The notes: generated from the letters alone by a model not told the origin. A DNA stretch of 64,000 nucleotides from Seonamhaeicola aphaedonensis (GCF_003386195.1 NZ_QRDX01000007.1:124001-188000), one strand, 5' to 3'; positions 50,098 through 59,885 are shown, counted from the first letter of the stretch. Numbers and translations are program-made.

Positions 50098-51903
50098 ATG
50101 GAAGAAAAAGACATTTTAAGAGGTGGCCAATTTCTTGTAAAAGAAACCAATTGCGAAGACATTTTTACTCCAGAAGACTTCAACGAAGACCAGCTTATGA
50201 TGAAGGAAGCGGTTACAGAATTTGTTGATCGCGAAATTTGGGCTAAAAAAGCACAATTTGAAAAGAAAGATTATGCGCTAACCGAGTCATGTATGCGTAA
50301 AGCTGGTGAATTAGGATTTTTAAGTATTGCGGTCCCTATGGAATATGGTGGTATGGGAATGGGATTTGTTGATACTATGTTGGTGTGCGATTACATTTCG
50401 GGTGCTACTGGTTCTTTTAGTACGGCATTTGGGGCGCATACAGGTATAGGTACCATGCCAATTACGCTTTATGGAACAGAGGAACAAAAACAAAAATATG
50501 TTCCTAAATTGGCTACAGGTGAATGGTTTGGCTCCTATTGTTTAACCGAGCCTAGCGCTGGTAGTGATGCCAATTCTGGTAAAACCAAAGCGGTACTCTC
50601 AGAAGATGGAACCCATTATAAAATCACTGGACAGAAAATGTGGATTTCTAATGCGGGTTTCTGTAGCCTTATGATTGTATTTGCTAGAATTGAAGACGAC
50701 AAATACATTACAGGATTTATTGTGGAATACGACCCTAAAAATCCCAACGGCATCACTATGGGAGAAGAAGAACACAAGCTGGGAATTCGAGCTTCATCAA
50801 CCCGTCAAGTATTTTTTAATGACACAGTTGTTCCTATTGAGAATATGCTATCCGTTAGGGGTAATGGTTTTAAAATAGCTATGAACGCTCTCAATGTAGG
50901 TAGAATAAAACTTGCGGTAGCTTGTTTAGACGCTCAACGTAGAACCATTACAGAATCTATTAAATATGCCAACGAGCGTATTCAGTTTAAAACACCCATT
51001 TCTAGTTTTGGTGCTATTCGTCAAAAAATTGCTGAAATGGCAACCAATTGTTGGGTTGGAGAGGCAGGATGCTACAGAGCTGCTAAAAACATACAAGACC
51101 GAATTGAAGTGAGACAAGCTAATGGAAAAGACACACATCAAGAAGCTGAATTGAAAGGTGTTGAAGAATATGCCATTGAATGTTCTATTTTAAAGGTAGC
51201 GGTTTCAGAATTTGTGCAACGCTGTACAGATGAGGGTATCCAAATTTTAGGAGGCATGGGATTCTCTGAAGAGACCCCTATGGAATCTGCATGGAGAGAT
51301 GCTAGAATTTCCAGAATTTATGAAGGCACCAATGAAATTAATCGTATGCTAAGCATAGGTATGCTCATTAAAAAAGCTATGAAAGGACACGTTGATGTTT
51401 TAACTCCTGCTATGGCCGTAAAGAATGAGTTAATGGGTATTCCTTCTTTTGAAACACCAGACTTTTCAGAATTGTTTTCAGAAGAAAAAAGCATCATCAA
51501 AAATCTAAAAAAATTGTTCCTAATGGTAGCAGGAGCTGCTTTAGAAAAATACGGAGAAAAAATTGAAGAGCAACAACAGTTGATGCTTGCAGCATCCGAT
51601 ATTTTAATTCAAATTTATTTGGCAGAATCTGCTATATTACGTGCAGAGAAAATGGCGAATAAAAACGGTGAAGACAATGCCAAAGAACAAATTGCTATGG
51701 CTAAACTAAACCTATTTCATGCTATTGATGTCATAGAAACCGCAGGTAAACACTCCATTATTTCATTCTCCACAGGAGACGAACAACGTATGATGCTTAT
51801 GGGCTTAAAACGTTACATTAAATACGTGAACATGCCTAACATTATCGAACTGAGAAATATTATTGCCAATAAAGTAACACAAGAAAACAAATATTGCTTT
51901 TAA
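50098..51903 (+). CDS. Acyl-CoA dehydrogenase, long form
   Basis: This 601-residue flavoenzyme catalyses the first oxidation step of beta-oxidation. The ACAD core (about 30-420) shows YCLTEPSAGSDANSGKT, KITGQKMWISNAGF and GIQILGGMGFSEETPMESAW followed by RDARISRIYEGTNEI; the glutamate of YEGTNEI is the expected base. A C-terminal extension of about 180 helical residues makes it similar to VLCAD and the B. subtilis FadE type, which act on long chains. It starts 23 bases after the thiolase gene and ends the operon. No electron-transfer flavoprotein genes are nearby. Confidence 0.95.
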   Translation: MEEKDILRGGQFLVKETNCEDIFTPEDFNEDQLMMKEAVTEFVDREIWAKKAQFEKKDYALTESCMRKAGELGFLSIAVPMEYGGMGMGFVDTMLVCDYISGATGSFSTAFGAHTGIGTMPITLYGTEEQKQKYVPKLATGEWFGSYCLTEPSAGSDANSGKTKAVLSEDGTHYKITGQKMWISNAGFCSLMIVFARIEDDKYITGFIVEYDPKNPNGITMGEEEHKLGIRASSTRQVFFNDTVVPIENMLSVRGNGFKIAMNALNVGRIKLAVACLDAQRRTITESIKYANERIQFKTPISSFGAIRQKIAEMATNCWVGEAGCYRAAKNIQDRIEVRQANGKDTHQEAELKGVEEYAIECSILKVAVSEFVQRCTDEGIQILGGMGFSEETPMESAWRDARISRIYEGTNEINRMLSIGMLIKKAMKGHVDVLTPAMAVKNELMGIPSFETPDFSELFSEEKSIIKNLKKLFLMVAGAALEKYGEKIEEQQQLMLAASDILIQIYLAESAILRAEKMANKNGEDNAKEQIAMAKLNLFHAIDVIETAGKHSIISFSTGDEQRMMLMGLKRYIKYVNMPNIIELRNIIANKVTQENKYCF

Positions 51904-51929
51904 ATAAGTAGGTGACTAATTCAAATTTA

Positions 51930-51966
51930 AAAACGCTTCAATTTTACTTTTGGGGCGTTTTTTATT
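51930..51966 (+). terminator. Terminator of the beta-oxidation operon
   Basis: AAACGCTTCA/TGGGGCGTTT pairs over ten bases with G-U pairs and is followed by a T run. Confidence 0.8.
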
Positions 51967-51993
51967 TTCAGTATTTTAGATAAAAATTTCATC

Positions 51994-53328
51994 ATGAAAT
52001 CATTACTATCCTTCATTTTCTTTTTTTCATTTTACTTCTTCTATTGTCAAAACAACACACAACTTTACGATATCATAGATTCTATTTCGGCAGAAAGAAT
52101 TGAAAAAGACATTAGAACACTAGTAAATTTTGGTACCAGAAACACCTTTAGTGATACAATCTCAAATACTCGAGGTATTGGTGCCGCCAGGCGATGGATA
52201 AAATCTGAGTTTGAGACTATTTCCAAAGCCTGTAACAATTGCTTAGAAGTGTTTTATCAAAAAGATTTTATTACTAAAGAAGGTAATAGTAGAGTACCTC
52301 ATGACGCTTGGGTGGTAAATGTTGTAGCCATACAACGAGGTATAAAATACCCAAACAGATATGTGATTATGAGTGGCGACATAGATTCCAGAGCCAGTAA
52401 TACTATGGATTTTACTATTGATGCTCCAGGAGCTAACGATAATGCCTCTGGAATGGCTGGAACCATAGAAGCTGCACGTGTTCTTAGTAAATACAATTTT
52501 GAAAACAGTATTGTTTATGTGGGTCTCTCTGGTGAAGAACAAGGTTTATTTGGTGGCGCGGGATTAGCAAATTATGCCAAGAAAAACAGTTGGAATATCA
52601 TTGGTGTTTTAAATAACGATATGATAGGTAATATAAAAGGTATTGACGGGGTAATTGATAACAGGACTTTTAGAATATTCTCGGAACCAGTTCCTCCCAC
52701 CGAAACAGATAAACAAAGACGTCTTAGACGTTTTTATGGTGGTGAAGTTGATGGGATTTCGCGTCAGTTAGCACGTTATATTCATAAAACAACTAAAGCC
52801 TACATGCCTGAAATGAACCCTATGATGGTTTACAGACTCGATAGATTTGGTCGAGGCGGACACCACCGACCATTTAACGATTTAGGGTTTGCCGGTATAA
52901 GAATTATGGAAGCTCACGAAAATTATAACCAACAACATCAAGATATACGAGAAGAAAACAGGATTAAATATGGTGATGTGATTGAACACGTTAATTTTGA
53001 ATATGCTAAAAAACTAACAGCAGTAAATGCAATAAATTTAGCAAGTTTAGCATGGGCACCCCCTGCCCCTGAACAAGTAGCTATTGGTGGTATTGTTCAG
53101 CCTTCAGCTAAATTTAAATGGGATAAAGTTGATGGCGCTATTGGTTACAAAATCTATTGGCGAGATACCACCTCTCCTACTTGGGATTATAGCAGGTTTG
53201 TTGGTGATATTTCAGAATACACCTTAGATGGCATTGTTATTGACAACTACTTTTTTGGAATTTCATCGGTTGGAAAAAACGGGTACGAAAGCATAATTAC
53301 ATTTCCCAACGCGGTATTTCTAGATTAA
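51994..53328 (+). CDS. Secreted M28-family metallopeptidase
   Basis: This 444-residue protein has a signal peptide (MKSLLSFIFFFSFYFFYCQ), an M28 aminopeptidase domain (about 80-340) and a C-terminal fibronectin type III-like module (about 355-440, with AKFKWDKVDGAIGYKIYW). Metal-site motifs are GANDNASGMAG (bridging Asp), SGEEQGLFGG (catalytic Glu pair), LNNDMIGN and a final histidine in MEAHENYNQQHQD. Where the family usually has HxD as the first metal ligand, this protein reads SGDIDSR, with Asp in place of His. It probably releases N-terminal amino acids from peptides outside the cytoplasm. It has no T9SS tail. Confidence 0.87.
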   Translation: MKSLLSFIFFFSFYFFYCQNNTQLYDIIDSISAERIEKDIRTLVNFGTRNTFSDTISNTRGIGAARRWIKSEFETISKACNNCLEVFYQKDFITKEGNSRVPHDAWVVNVVAIQRGIKYPNRYVIMSGDIDSRASNTMDFTIDAPGANDNASGMAGTIEAARVLSKYNFENSIVYVGLSGEEQGLFGGAGLANYAKKNSWNIIGVLNNDMIGNIKGIDGVIDNRTFRIFSEPVPPTETDKQRRLRRFYGGEVDGISRQLARYIHKTTKAYMPEMNPMMVYRLDRFGRGGHHRPFNDLGFAGIRIMEAHENYNQQHQDIREENRIKYGDVIEHVNFEYAKKLTAVNAINLASLAWAPPAPEQVAIGGIVQPSAKFKWDKVDGAIGYKIYWRDTTSPTWDYSRFVGDISEYTLDGIVIDNYFFGISSVGKNGYESIITFPNAVFLD

Positions 53329-53368
53329 ACATTAAGTAAATATTAACTTTAAAATATTGGTTTTTGGG

Positions 53369-53376
53369 TACATTTG
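53369..53376 (+). promoter_or_regulatory. Candidate -7 element of the M1 peptidase gene
   Basis: TACATTTG matches TAnnTTTG and lies 14 bases upstream of the ATG at 53391, which supports that start over the one at 53364. Confidence 0.5.
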
Positions 53377-53390
53377 ATAAAATTCATAAC

Positions 53391-55031
53391 ATGAGAATAC
53401 TTTATATTTCTTTTCTTTTAACCTTGTTTTCATTGAGCTTTTCAAATGCACAATTGCTTACAAATAAACACACCTTTACCAGACAAGATACATTAAGAGG
53501 TTCTATAACTCCAGAACGTGCATGGTGGGATTTAACGTATTATCACTTAGATATTAAAGTTGAACCTGATAATAAATTCATTTCAGGCAAAAACACCATT
53601 CATTATAAAGTTTTAGAGCCATACAATGTCATGCAGATAGATTTACAACCACCTTTAAAACTAATCAAAGCCATTCAAAACGGAGAAGAACTCGCAATAA
53701 AACATGATGAGAATGCACACTTTATTACACTCAAACAACCTCAAAATACCAATACTGTAAACACATTAGACGTTTACTATGAAGGTCACCCCAAAGAAGC
53801 TATTAGAGCACCTTGGGATGGCGGTATTTCATGGAAAAAAGACAAAAACGGTAAACACTTTATTGCCTCATCATGTCAAGGTTTAGGTGCAAGTGTTTGG
53901 TGGCCATGTAAAGACCATATGTACGATGAAGTAGACAGCATGCTTATAAGTGTAAATATACCAGCTAAATTAACAAACGTCTCTAACGGTAGACTACGCT
54001 TGGTTGAACGCATTGGAGACACCAAAACATTTCATTGGGTGGTTAAAAACCCAATTAATAATTATGGTGTAAATATTAATATAGGTGATTACGTAAACTT
54101 TTCAGAAGTCTACGATGGTATGGCAGGAAATCTTGATATGGATTATTATGTGCTAAGAGATAACCTAGAAAAAGCCAAAGAACATTTTAAGGATGCACCA
54201 AAAATGATGGAAGCCTTTGAGTATTGGTTTGGACAATACCCGTTTTATGCAGATAGCTTTAAATTAGTAGAAGTACCTTATTTAGGGATGGAACATCAAA
54301 GTAGTGTTACTTATGGAAATCAGTACAAAAAAGGTTATTTAGGTAACGACTTGTCTGGAACAGGATGGGGACTAAAATTTGATTTTATCATCATTCATGA
54401 GGCTGGACATGAATGGTTTGCCAATAACATCACCTATAAAGATGTTGCCGATATGTGGATACATGAAGGCTTTACCGCCTATTCTGAAAATTTGTTTTTA
54501 GACTATCACTATGGTAAGCAAGCTGCATCTGAATATGTAATTGGCACCAGAAGACTTATCAAAAATGACAGACCTATAATTGGTGAGTACCATGTAAACC
54601 ATGAAGGCTCTGGAGACATGTATTACAAAGGTTCAAACATGTTGCATACACTACGACAATTAATTGAAGATGATGAAAAATGGAGCAAAATACTAAGAGG
54701 TTTAAACACCACCTTTTATCATCAAACAGTTACCACAAAACAAATTGAAGATTATATAAGCGAACAAACTGGATATGACTTAACTGAATTTTTTAATCAA
54801 TATTTAAGAACTACACTAATTCCAACTTTAGAATATAAAATTGAAGGTAAAAACTTAAAATACCGTTGGACAGACATTGTTGATAATTTTGATATGCCTG
54901 TTCAAGTTAAAGTTAACAATACAGAAAAATGGTTATACCCAAAAGGCGATTGGAAAACACATACATCTGAAAGTAAAATCAAGACCTTTGAAATAGATGC
55001 AGATTTTTATGTAGCATCAAAAAAGAGTTGA
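53391..55031 (+). CDS. Secreted M1-family aminopeptidase
   Basis: This 546-residue zinc aminopeptidase has a signal peptide (MRILYISFLLTLFSLSFSNAQ). An N-terminal beta domain precedes the gluzincin domain. The zinc motif is HEAGH (H336, E337, H340), with the third ligand in HEGFTAYSEN about 19 residues later. The substrate-binding loop reads LGMEHQSS, where the family usually has GAMEN. It is shorter than PepN and resembles the two-domain M1 enzymes common in Bacteroidota. It probably acts in the periplasm or outside on peptides, next to the M28 peptidase gene on the same strand. Confidence 0.93.
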   Translation: MRILYISFLLTLFSLSFSNAQLLTNKHTFTRQDTLRGSITPERAWWDLTYYHLDIKVEPDNKFISGKNTIHYKVLEPYNVMQIDLQPPLKLIKAIQNGEELAIKHDENAHFITLKQPQNTNTVNTLDVYYEGHPKEAIRAPWDGGISWKKDKNGKHFIASSCQGLGASVWWPCKDHMYDEVDSMLISVNIPAKLTNVSNGRLRLVERIGDTKTFHWVVKNPINNYGVNINIGDYVNFSEVYDGMAGNLDMDYYVLRDNLEKAKEHFKDAPKMMEAFEYWFGQYPFYADSFKLVEVPYLGMEHQSSVTYGNQYKKGYLGNDLSGTGWGLKFDFIIIHEAGHEWFANNITYKDVADMWIHEGFTAYSENLFLDYHYGKQAASEYVIGTRRLIKNDRPIIGEYHVNHEGSGDMYYKGSNMLHTLRQLIEDDEKWSKILRGLNTTFYHQTVTTKQIEDYISEQTGYDLTEFFNQYLRTTLIPTLEYKIEGKNLKYRWTDIVDNFDMPVQVKVNNTEKWLYPKGDWKTHTSESKIKTFEIDADFYVASKKS

Positions 55032-55032
55032 A

Positions 55033-55605
55033 TTGAACGATTTTCCTGAACTTTATTTTGAACGTGACACAGATTGGTATGATTGGCTATTAACTAATCA
55101 TAAAAAAGAAAAAGGCGTTTATTTAATATTCTATAAGTTAGAATTAAACATTCCTACCATGCGATGGGAAGAGGCTGTGAAAGTTGCATTGTGTTTTGGT
55201 TGGATTGATTCTACTGTAAAAAGTTTAGGCAACGGTAAACGCAGACAATATTTCTGTAAACGTAATTATAAAAGTAATTGGAGCGCTCTTAATAAACGTT
55301 ATATAAAAGAATTAGAAGGCTCAGGATTAATACATGAATCCGGTTATAAATCCATAGAAATTGCTCAACAGAATGGAAGCTGGTCATTTATGGATGATAT
55401 AGAGAAAGGCTTTATACCTGATGATTTACAAGCTGCCTTCGATAAAAACCCGAAAGCTTTTGAAAACTTCCAAAACTTTTCAAAGAGTTATAGAAAAGGA
55501 TATCTATCATGGGTTTATAGTGCGAAAAGACCAGAAACCAAGAGAAAGCGAATTTCTGAAGTTATTAAATTATGTCATGCTAATATGAAATCCAGAAACA
55601 ACTAA
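55033..55605 (+). CDS. YdeI/OmpD-associated family protein
   Basis: This 190-residue cytoplasmic protein matches the YdeI family by WYDWLLTNHKKEKGVYLIFY, RWEEAVKVALCFGWIDSTVK and the C-terminal SFSKSYRKGYLSWVYSAKRP-like block, which is rich in K and R. The start is TTG at 55033, one base after the preceding stop; no in-frame ATG lies near. In other bacteria the family has been linked to antimicrobial peptide tolerance, but the molecular role is unclear. Its 3' end overlaps the convergent kinase gene by four bases. Confidence 0.85.
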   Translation: MNDFPELYFERDTDWYDWLLTNHKKEKGVYLIFYKLELNIPTMRWEEAVKVALCFGWIDSTVKSLGNGKRRQYFCKRNYKSNWSALNKRYIKELEGSGLIHESGYKSIEIAQQNGSWSFMDDIEKGFIPDDLQAAFDKNPKAFENFQNFSKSYRKGYLSWVYSAKRPETKRKRISEVIKLCHANMKSRNN

Positions 55606-56489
55606 TAGAGATTTGCAAATTCTTGTATTTCCTCTTGATTAAATTTAGGATTGGCTCCCTTTGATTGCGCAACCATAGCCCCAACAGCACAAGCAAAATC
55701 AATTGCCTTTTGTGGATCTTCCCCACTAAGTAATTTGCTAATAAGAGAACCTAAAAACGAGTCTCCTGCGCCAACAGTATCTGCCACTTTAATTTGGTAA
55801 CCACTGTTATAGTATAATTTATCATTAAATAACAAAACGGCACCATGCTCACCTTTGGTTACACAAATATGCTTAGTTTTTGTTTTTTGAGCGATAAACT
55901 TCAAGTTTTGTTCTAATCCATTATACTTAGAGTTGAAATGATTTGAAATCTCATACAACTCTTCATCATTAAGCTTAATAAAATCTGCTTTCTCCATAAG
56001 TAATTCAAGCATTGTAAAAGAATAATGTGGTGGACGTAAATTGATGTCAAACACCTTATATGTGGCTAAATCCAGAAGCTTTAAAAGCGTTTCTCTGGAG
56101 ACTTGATCTCTTGCAATTAAACTACCAAAAACAAATGCTTGAGAGGTTTTAACTTTGTCTATTATGTTATCATTACGTTCAATTTTATCCCAAGCCCTTG
56201 GATGCTTTATCTCATATTGAGCTACACCCTTTTTATCTAGTGTTATTTGTACTTCACCAGTAGCAAAATCATTCTTTATTTGGATGTAACTTGTATCCAA
56301 CCCATTCTCTTTCAAATATTCAAAAAGTTTATTGCCATTATCATCATTACCAATAGCACTAATCATGGTAACTTCATTTTCAAAAGCATTAAAACGTAAA
56401 GCTACGTTTAATGGCGCCCCTCCTATTTGCTTTTCCCCATTTGGAAATATGTCCCATAAAACTTCTCCAAAGCATACTACTTTCGTCAT
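55602..56489 (-). CDS. PfkB-family sugar kinase, probable fructokinase
   Basis: This 295-residue ribokinase-like kinase has the N-terminal motif GGAPLNVALRFNAFENEVTM and the C-terminal PfkB signature with DTVGAGDSFLGSLI, whose Asp is the catalytic base. The opening MTKVVCFGEVLWDIFPNGEK is typical of bacterial fructokinases. It is the last gene after an invertase-like fusion and a sucrose-phosphate synthase-like gene on the same strand, 12 bases from the latter. It would phosphorylate the fructose set free by sucrose cleavage, so context and family agree. Confidence 0.88.
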   Translation of the reverse strand: MTKVVCFGEVLWDIFPNGEKQIGGAPLNVALRFNAFENEVTMISAIGNDDNGNKLFEYLKENGLDTSYIQIKNDFATGEVQITLDKKGVAQYEIKHPRAWDKIERNDNIIDKVKTSQAFVFGSLIARDQVSRETLLKLLDLATYKVFDINLRPPHYSFTMLELLMEKADFIKLNDEELYEISNHFNSKYNGLEQNLKFIAQKTKTKHICVTKGEHGAVLLFNDKLYYNSGYQIKVADTVGAGDSFLGSLISKLLSGEDPQKAIDFACAVGAMVAQSKGANPKFNQEEIQEFANLY

Positions 56490-56501
56490 TTAAAATAGAT
56501 T

Positions 56502-57779
56502 TTAATAAATATTAGACTCCATAGTTTGCTGGTTAATAGAGTTTCTAAACACTTGAAGCATACGCTTGGCTATTCCTGTCCATCCAAAATTACGTCTTGC
56601 AAATCGAGCCCCTTCAACGGATAGTTCATTTCGCATTTTTGGGTATAGCAAAGGCATTGCCATCATGGCTCCAAACTCTGTTGGTCTATGCGGATCTGCA
56701 AATAATGCTTGATTGCCAAAATCTATCAAATCATATAATCCGCCATGAACAGTAATTATACTAGGTGTACCACAAGCCATAGCCTCAATAGCTACCATTC
56801 CAAAAGGCTCATATCTTGATGGCATTGCAAAAATATTTGCAGAGCGGTAAACATTTGCTAAATCTTCATCTGCTATATAACTTTTCCATTGTATTTTCTC
56901 CATAACACCTAACTCACTTGCCATTTTCTTTAGTTTTGCAACACCTTCATCGTCCCTATTAGAATTATCACTCCCTATGGCAGCAACCAATCTTGCTTCG
57001 GGACAAAGTTCAAAAACAATAGGCAATGCCTTTATTAAAAGGTCATAACCTTTGTTGTGAGCCATTCTCCCTAATGTTAAAATGTCAGTGGGATGAATAT
57101 CATACTTTACACGAATCTTATCGTTTTCTTTAGAAGGCACTGGAAAAAAACGGTTTTCATCTATTCCCGGTGGAATCATAGTACAGTTTTTTGGCAAAAC
57201 ATCATATTGCTTGGTCAACAAATCTACCTGAGGAATAGTGGTAGCTATGACATGATTACACATTTGATATACAAAATATTCTTTTCTAATACGTTCTTTA
57301 AAGCGATATTTTTTTTCCATATCCTTTTCGTCCATATCACTACCCATAGTATGTTGTTTCCACCAACCTACCGAATGCGGTGTATGTACATGGGAAATTC
57401 CTAGTTCTTCTGCAATTTTTTGTCCTGCCCAACCGGCATCCCAATAATGAGAATACACTACATCATATTTTTTACCCGCTTTTTTAATAGCGGCTAGCGT
57501 GTTGGTTACAAATTTTTTAAGATGATCATGCATATCCTCTTTTCTGATAAACTTTTTACCCCCAAACGGAATTCTCCAAACGCTGTAATTCTCATCGACA
57601 TGATCATATTCTGGTTGGTCTTCAAATTGTCGTGTAACCAAATCAACTTTTTTACCAAGTCGGCTAAATCGTTCAGCAAGTTCCAAAACATATACAACCT
57701 GACCCCCTGTATCTGGTTTTCCTAGTTCTGGGTTTGCTGCTACGTAGCCATGTAAAGAGATCATTAATATAGATTTCAT
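56502..57779 (-). CDS. GT4 glycosyltransferase, sucrose-phosphate synthase-like
   Basis: This 425-residue GT-B enzyme opens MKSILMISLHGYVAANPELG and then KPDTGGQVVYVLELAERFS, the signature of sucrose synthases and sucrose-phosphate synthases. The donor-binding half has ILTLGRMAHNKGYDLLIKAL and the EX7E motif in SRYEPFGMVAIEAMACGTPS. It would join UDP- or ADP-glucose to fructose 6-phosphate. The adjacent upstream gene encodes a sucrose-phosphatase-like domain, the expected next step. Mannosyl- or other GT4 activity is the main alternative. Confidence 0.82.
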   Translation of the reverse strand: MKSILMISLHGYVAANPELGKPDTGGQVVYVLELAERFSRLGKKVDLVTRQFEDQPEYDHVDENYSVWRIPFGGKKFIRKEDMHDHLKKFVTNTLAAIKKAGKKYDVVYSHYWDAGWAGQKIAEELGISHVHTPHSVGWWKQHTMGSDMDEKDMEKKYRFKERIRKEYFVYQMCNHVIATTIPQVDLLTKQYDVLPKNCTMIPPGIDENRFFPVPSKENDKIRVKYDIHPTDILTLGRMAHNKGYDLLIKALPIVFELCPEARLVAAIGSDNSNRDDEGVAKLKKMASELGVMEKIQWKSYIADEDLANVYRSANIFAMPSRYEPFGMVAIEAMACGTPSIITVHGGLYDLIDFGNQALFADPHRPTEFGAMMAMPLLYPKMRNELSVEGARFARRNFGWTGIAKRMLQVFRNSINQQTMESNIY

Positions 57780-57794
57780 AAGTTTTTATTTAAG

Positions 57795-59885
57795 TTATTT
57801 ATCAATTATTTTTAAGTCATGACAGGCCGAAATATACTGAGCCGCAGACCATGCCTGATAAGCTTTACCCATAGGTTTTCCGGTCGTACCATGTGCCCAT
57901 TCTGTAAACTCCCATTCATTATTTATTCCTTCTTGATTCATTAAGGCAAGCTTATATAATTCTGCTACAGCCATTTCTTTAAAACCTAGTTTATTTACGA
58001 ATTTTACCCAAAAACCACCAACAAAAGGCCAAATACCTCCGTTGTGATAATGATTTGGTAAATTCAATAGATTCACTGTGTAATAAGGTCTCCAATCTGG
58101 ATCTCCAGGGCTCACTACAGGATACACATTGGCCACAGGAAATGGATCATTAACACCAACACCAAGCATAAACCTGAATGTTTGACGCGCTTTATCTGCA
58201 TCTAATGCGCCGTGCAAAAAGGCTAAAACATTGCCCAAAACATCACACCTCCAACTAAAATCAAAAGGGGTTGTTTGAGCTATTAGATAAGAGGTGTCAC
58301 CTAAGGTAAATTGCTTTTCAGCAAAAGATACAGTCTGGAATAATTGCTGTTGGGTTGTTGGCCAAAAGTTTTGCAGTATTTCCTTCTTCACTACTTGTGA
58401 CCATCTAATATATTCTCCAGCCTCCTCATACTCTCCTAACATTTCTAACATTCTTCCAAAGCAAACATTAGCCCTGTACCAAAGAATTTCATCGTAAAGA
58501 ATATTATAACTTCTACCAAACAAGTCTGTCCAGTCACCTGCCTCTGGAATTTCAAGTAATGCATCATTATTACTATCATGAGCTCCTAGCCATCGCATAG
58601 TCTCTTTAATATCTTTGATATAGGTCCTTAAAAACTTAATATCTTTTGTAACATTAACATATTCATAGAATGCAATAACTACCCATATACCACTATCTAT
58701 TGAACAAATCCCTCCTACACCAGAATAATCTGGAACGTTATCTTTTATCCTTACATTAGATGGTATTTGTCCGTTTCTAGAAATATGTTCAAATAAAGTT
58801 TCCAATGTTTTACGTTGACATTGGTGTATTTCTTTATCATGCACTAAAGGCAAAGAACCAATAACGGTTATGGCTCCATCCCTAGCCCAGACACTATAAT
58901 AGTTTTCATCGGTACCATTAGCTTCATTATCTTTTATTGAACAAGCAGAAAAACCTAAGGGTGTAATATTTTTTTTTAGCGCCTCAATAGCTTTTGAGTA
59001 CCCTTCTTTTATGAGGTTGATTTTCTCATCCTCATTTTGACTATCTAAGGCTAAATGCTCAAGCTCTTGTTTAACAAAAAAATCTTCGCTTTCATCAACA
59101 TCAGTATCATTTAGAGCCTCTTCTGGTAATATGGAGTAATAAACTAATCCTTCAATGACTCCATCACCAAAGGCTTTCTCAGAATGGTATACTTGTTTAT
59201 GCTTGGTATGTTTATAAAGTTCTTCATGGGCATTAGAAACTACAATGCCCTTTATGTCTTTAAAATTGAACATAGCAGAGTCATTACCGCTATCTCCTGC
59301 TACCAAAGTTTCTTGTGTATTAATATTCAACTGTTTTATTAACCACTGTAAAGCATTACCCTTGTTAGCATATTTTGGAAGTATATCTAAAAACTTTTCT
59401 CCAGAGTACACTACACTAACATCCATGTTGGCATTACTAAAGTCTTCCTCAATTCTCATAATATGATCCGGGCTGGCATTATGAAAAAAATAACTTCGTT
59501 TATAGGCATGCTGAAATTTTGTGGGCTGCTCACTAATGGGATGACTCATCTTATTAATAATATCTTCAACAGTATTTAGATCCCATCCATCATCAAGTAC
59601 ATGGTTAAATTCTTTTACAACTTTTTTTTCGTTGTAATTATAAATATGTGTACCAACGCCAGATATGATATAATCAGGTTGAGGAATAATGTCTCTTTTT
59701 ATTAAATCTAGAACATCATCAATAAGCCGTCCTGTGTTATAAGCCAGTAAAACGTCTTTGGGCTTAAAAGTTTCCCAAATGCTTTTAAAGTTGCTTTTAT
59801 AAGTATGAAATTCTATTAATGTATTATCAATATCGAATGATAATAATCTAATATTTTCTGAAAAATCAACATAGGTTTTACTCAT
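57795..59885 (-). CDS. Fusion: sucrose-6-phosphate phosphatase-like HAD + GH100-like invertase domain
   Basis: This 696-residue protein has two catalytic modules. Residues 1-255 are a HAD-IIB phosphatase of the sucrose-phosphatase type: DID at 18-20, YNTGR at 49-53, KYANKGNALQWL at 171-182 and GDSGNDSAMF at 197-206. Residues about 290-696 form an alpha/alpha-barrel resembling GH100 alkaline/neutral invertases: YYSVWARDGAI at 329-339, EAGDWTDLFGRSYNILYDEI from 448 (D451 a likely acid), NHYHNGGIWPFVGG at 611-624 and NNEWEFTEWAHGTTGKPMG from 655, with E657, E659 or E662 as base candidates. The linker 255-290 is acidic. It lies 15 bases upstream of the synthase-like gene. A glycogen-debranching-type activity is the alternative for the C-terminal domain. 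Confidence 0.8.
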   Translation of the reverse strand: MSKTYVDFSENIRLLSFDIDNTLIEFHTYKSNFKSIWETFKPKDVLLAYNTGRLIDDVLDLIKRDIIPQPDYIISGVGTHIYNYNEKKVVKEFNHVLDDGWDLNTVEDIINKMSHPISEQPTKFQHAYKRSYFFHNASPDHIMRIEEDFSNANMDVSVVYSGEKFLDILPKYANKGNALQWLIKQLNINTQETLVAGDSGNDSAMFNFKDIKGIVVSNAHEELYKHTKHKQVYHSEKAFGDGVIEGLVYYSILPEEALNDTDVDESEDFFVKQELEHLALDSQNEDEKINLIKEGYSKAIEALKKNITPLGFSACSIKDNEANGTDENYYSVWARDGAITVIGSLPLVHDKEIHQCQRKTLETLFEHISRNGQIPSNVRIKDNVPDYSGVGGICSIDSGIWVVIAFYEYVNVTKDIKFLRTYIKDIKETMRWLGAHDSNNDALLEIPEAGDWTDLFGRSYNILYDEILWYRANVCFGRMLEMLGEYEEAGEYIRWSQVVKKEILQNFWPTTQQQLFQTVSFAEKQFTLGDTSYLIAQTTPFDFSWRCDVLGNVLAFLHGALDADKARQTFRFMLGVGVNDPFPVANVYPVVSPGDPDWRPYYTVNLLNLPNHYHNGGIWPFVGGFWVKFVNKLGFKEMAVAELYKLALMNQEGINNEWEFTEWAHGTTGKPMGKAYQAWSAAQYISACHDLKIIDK

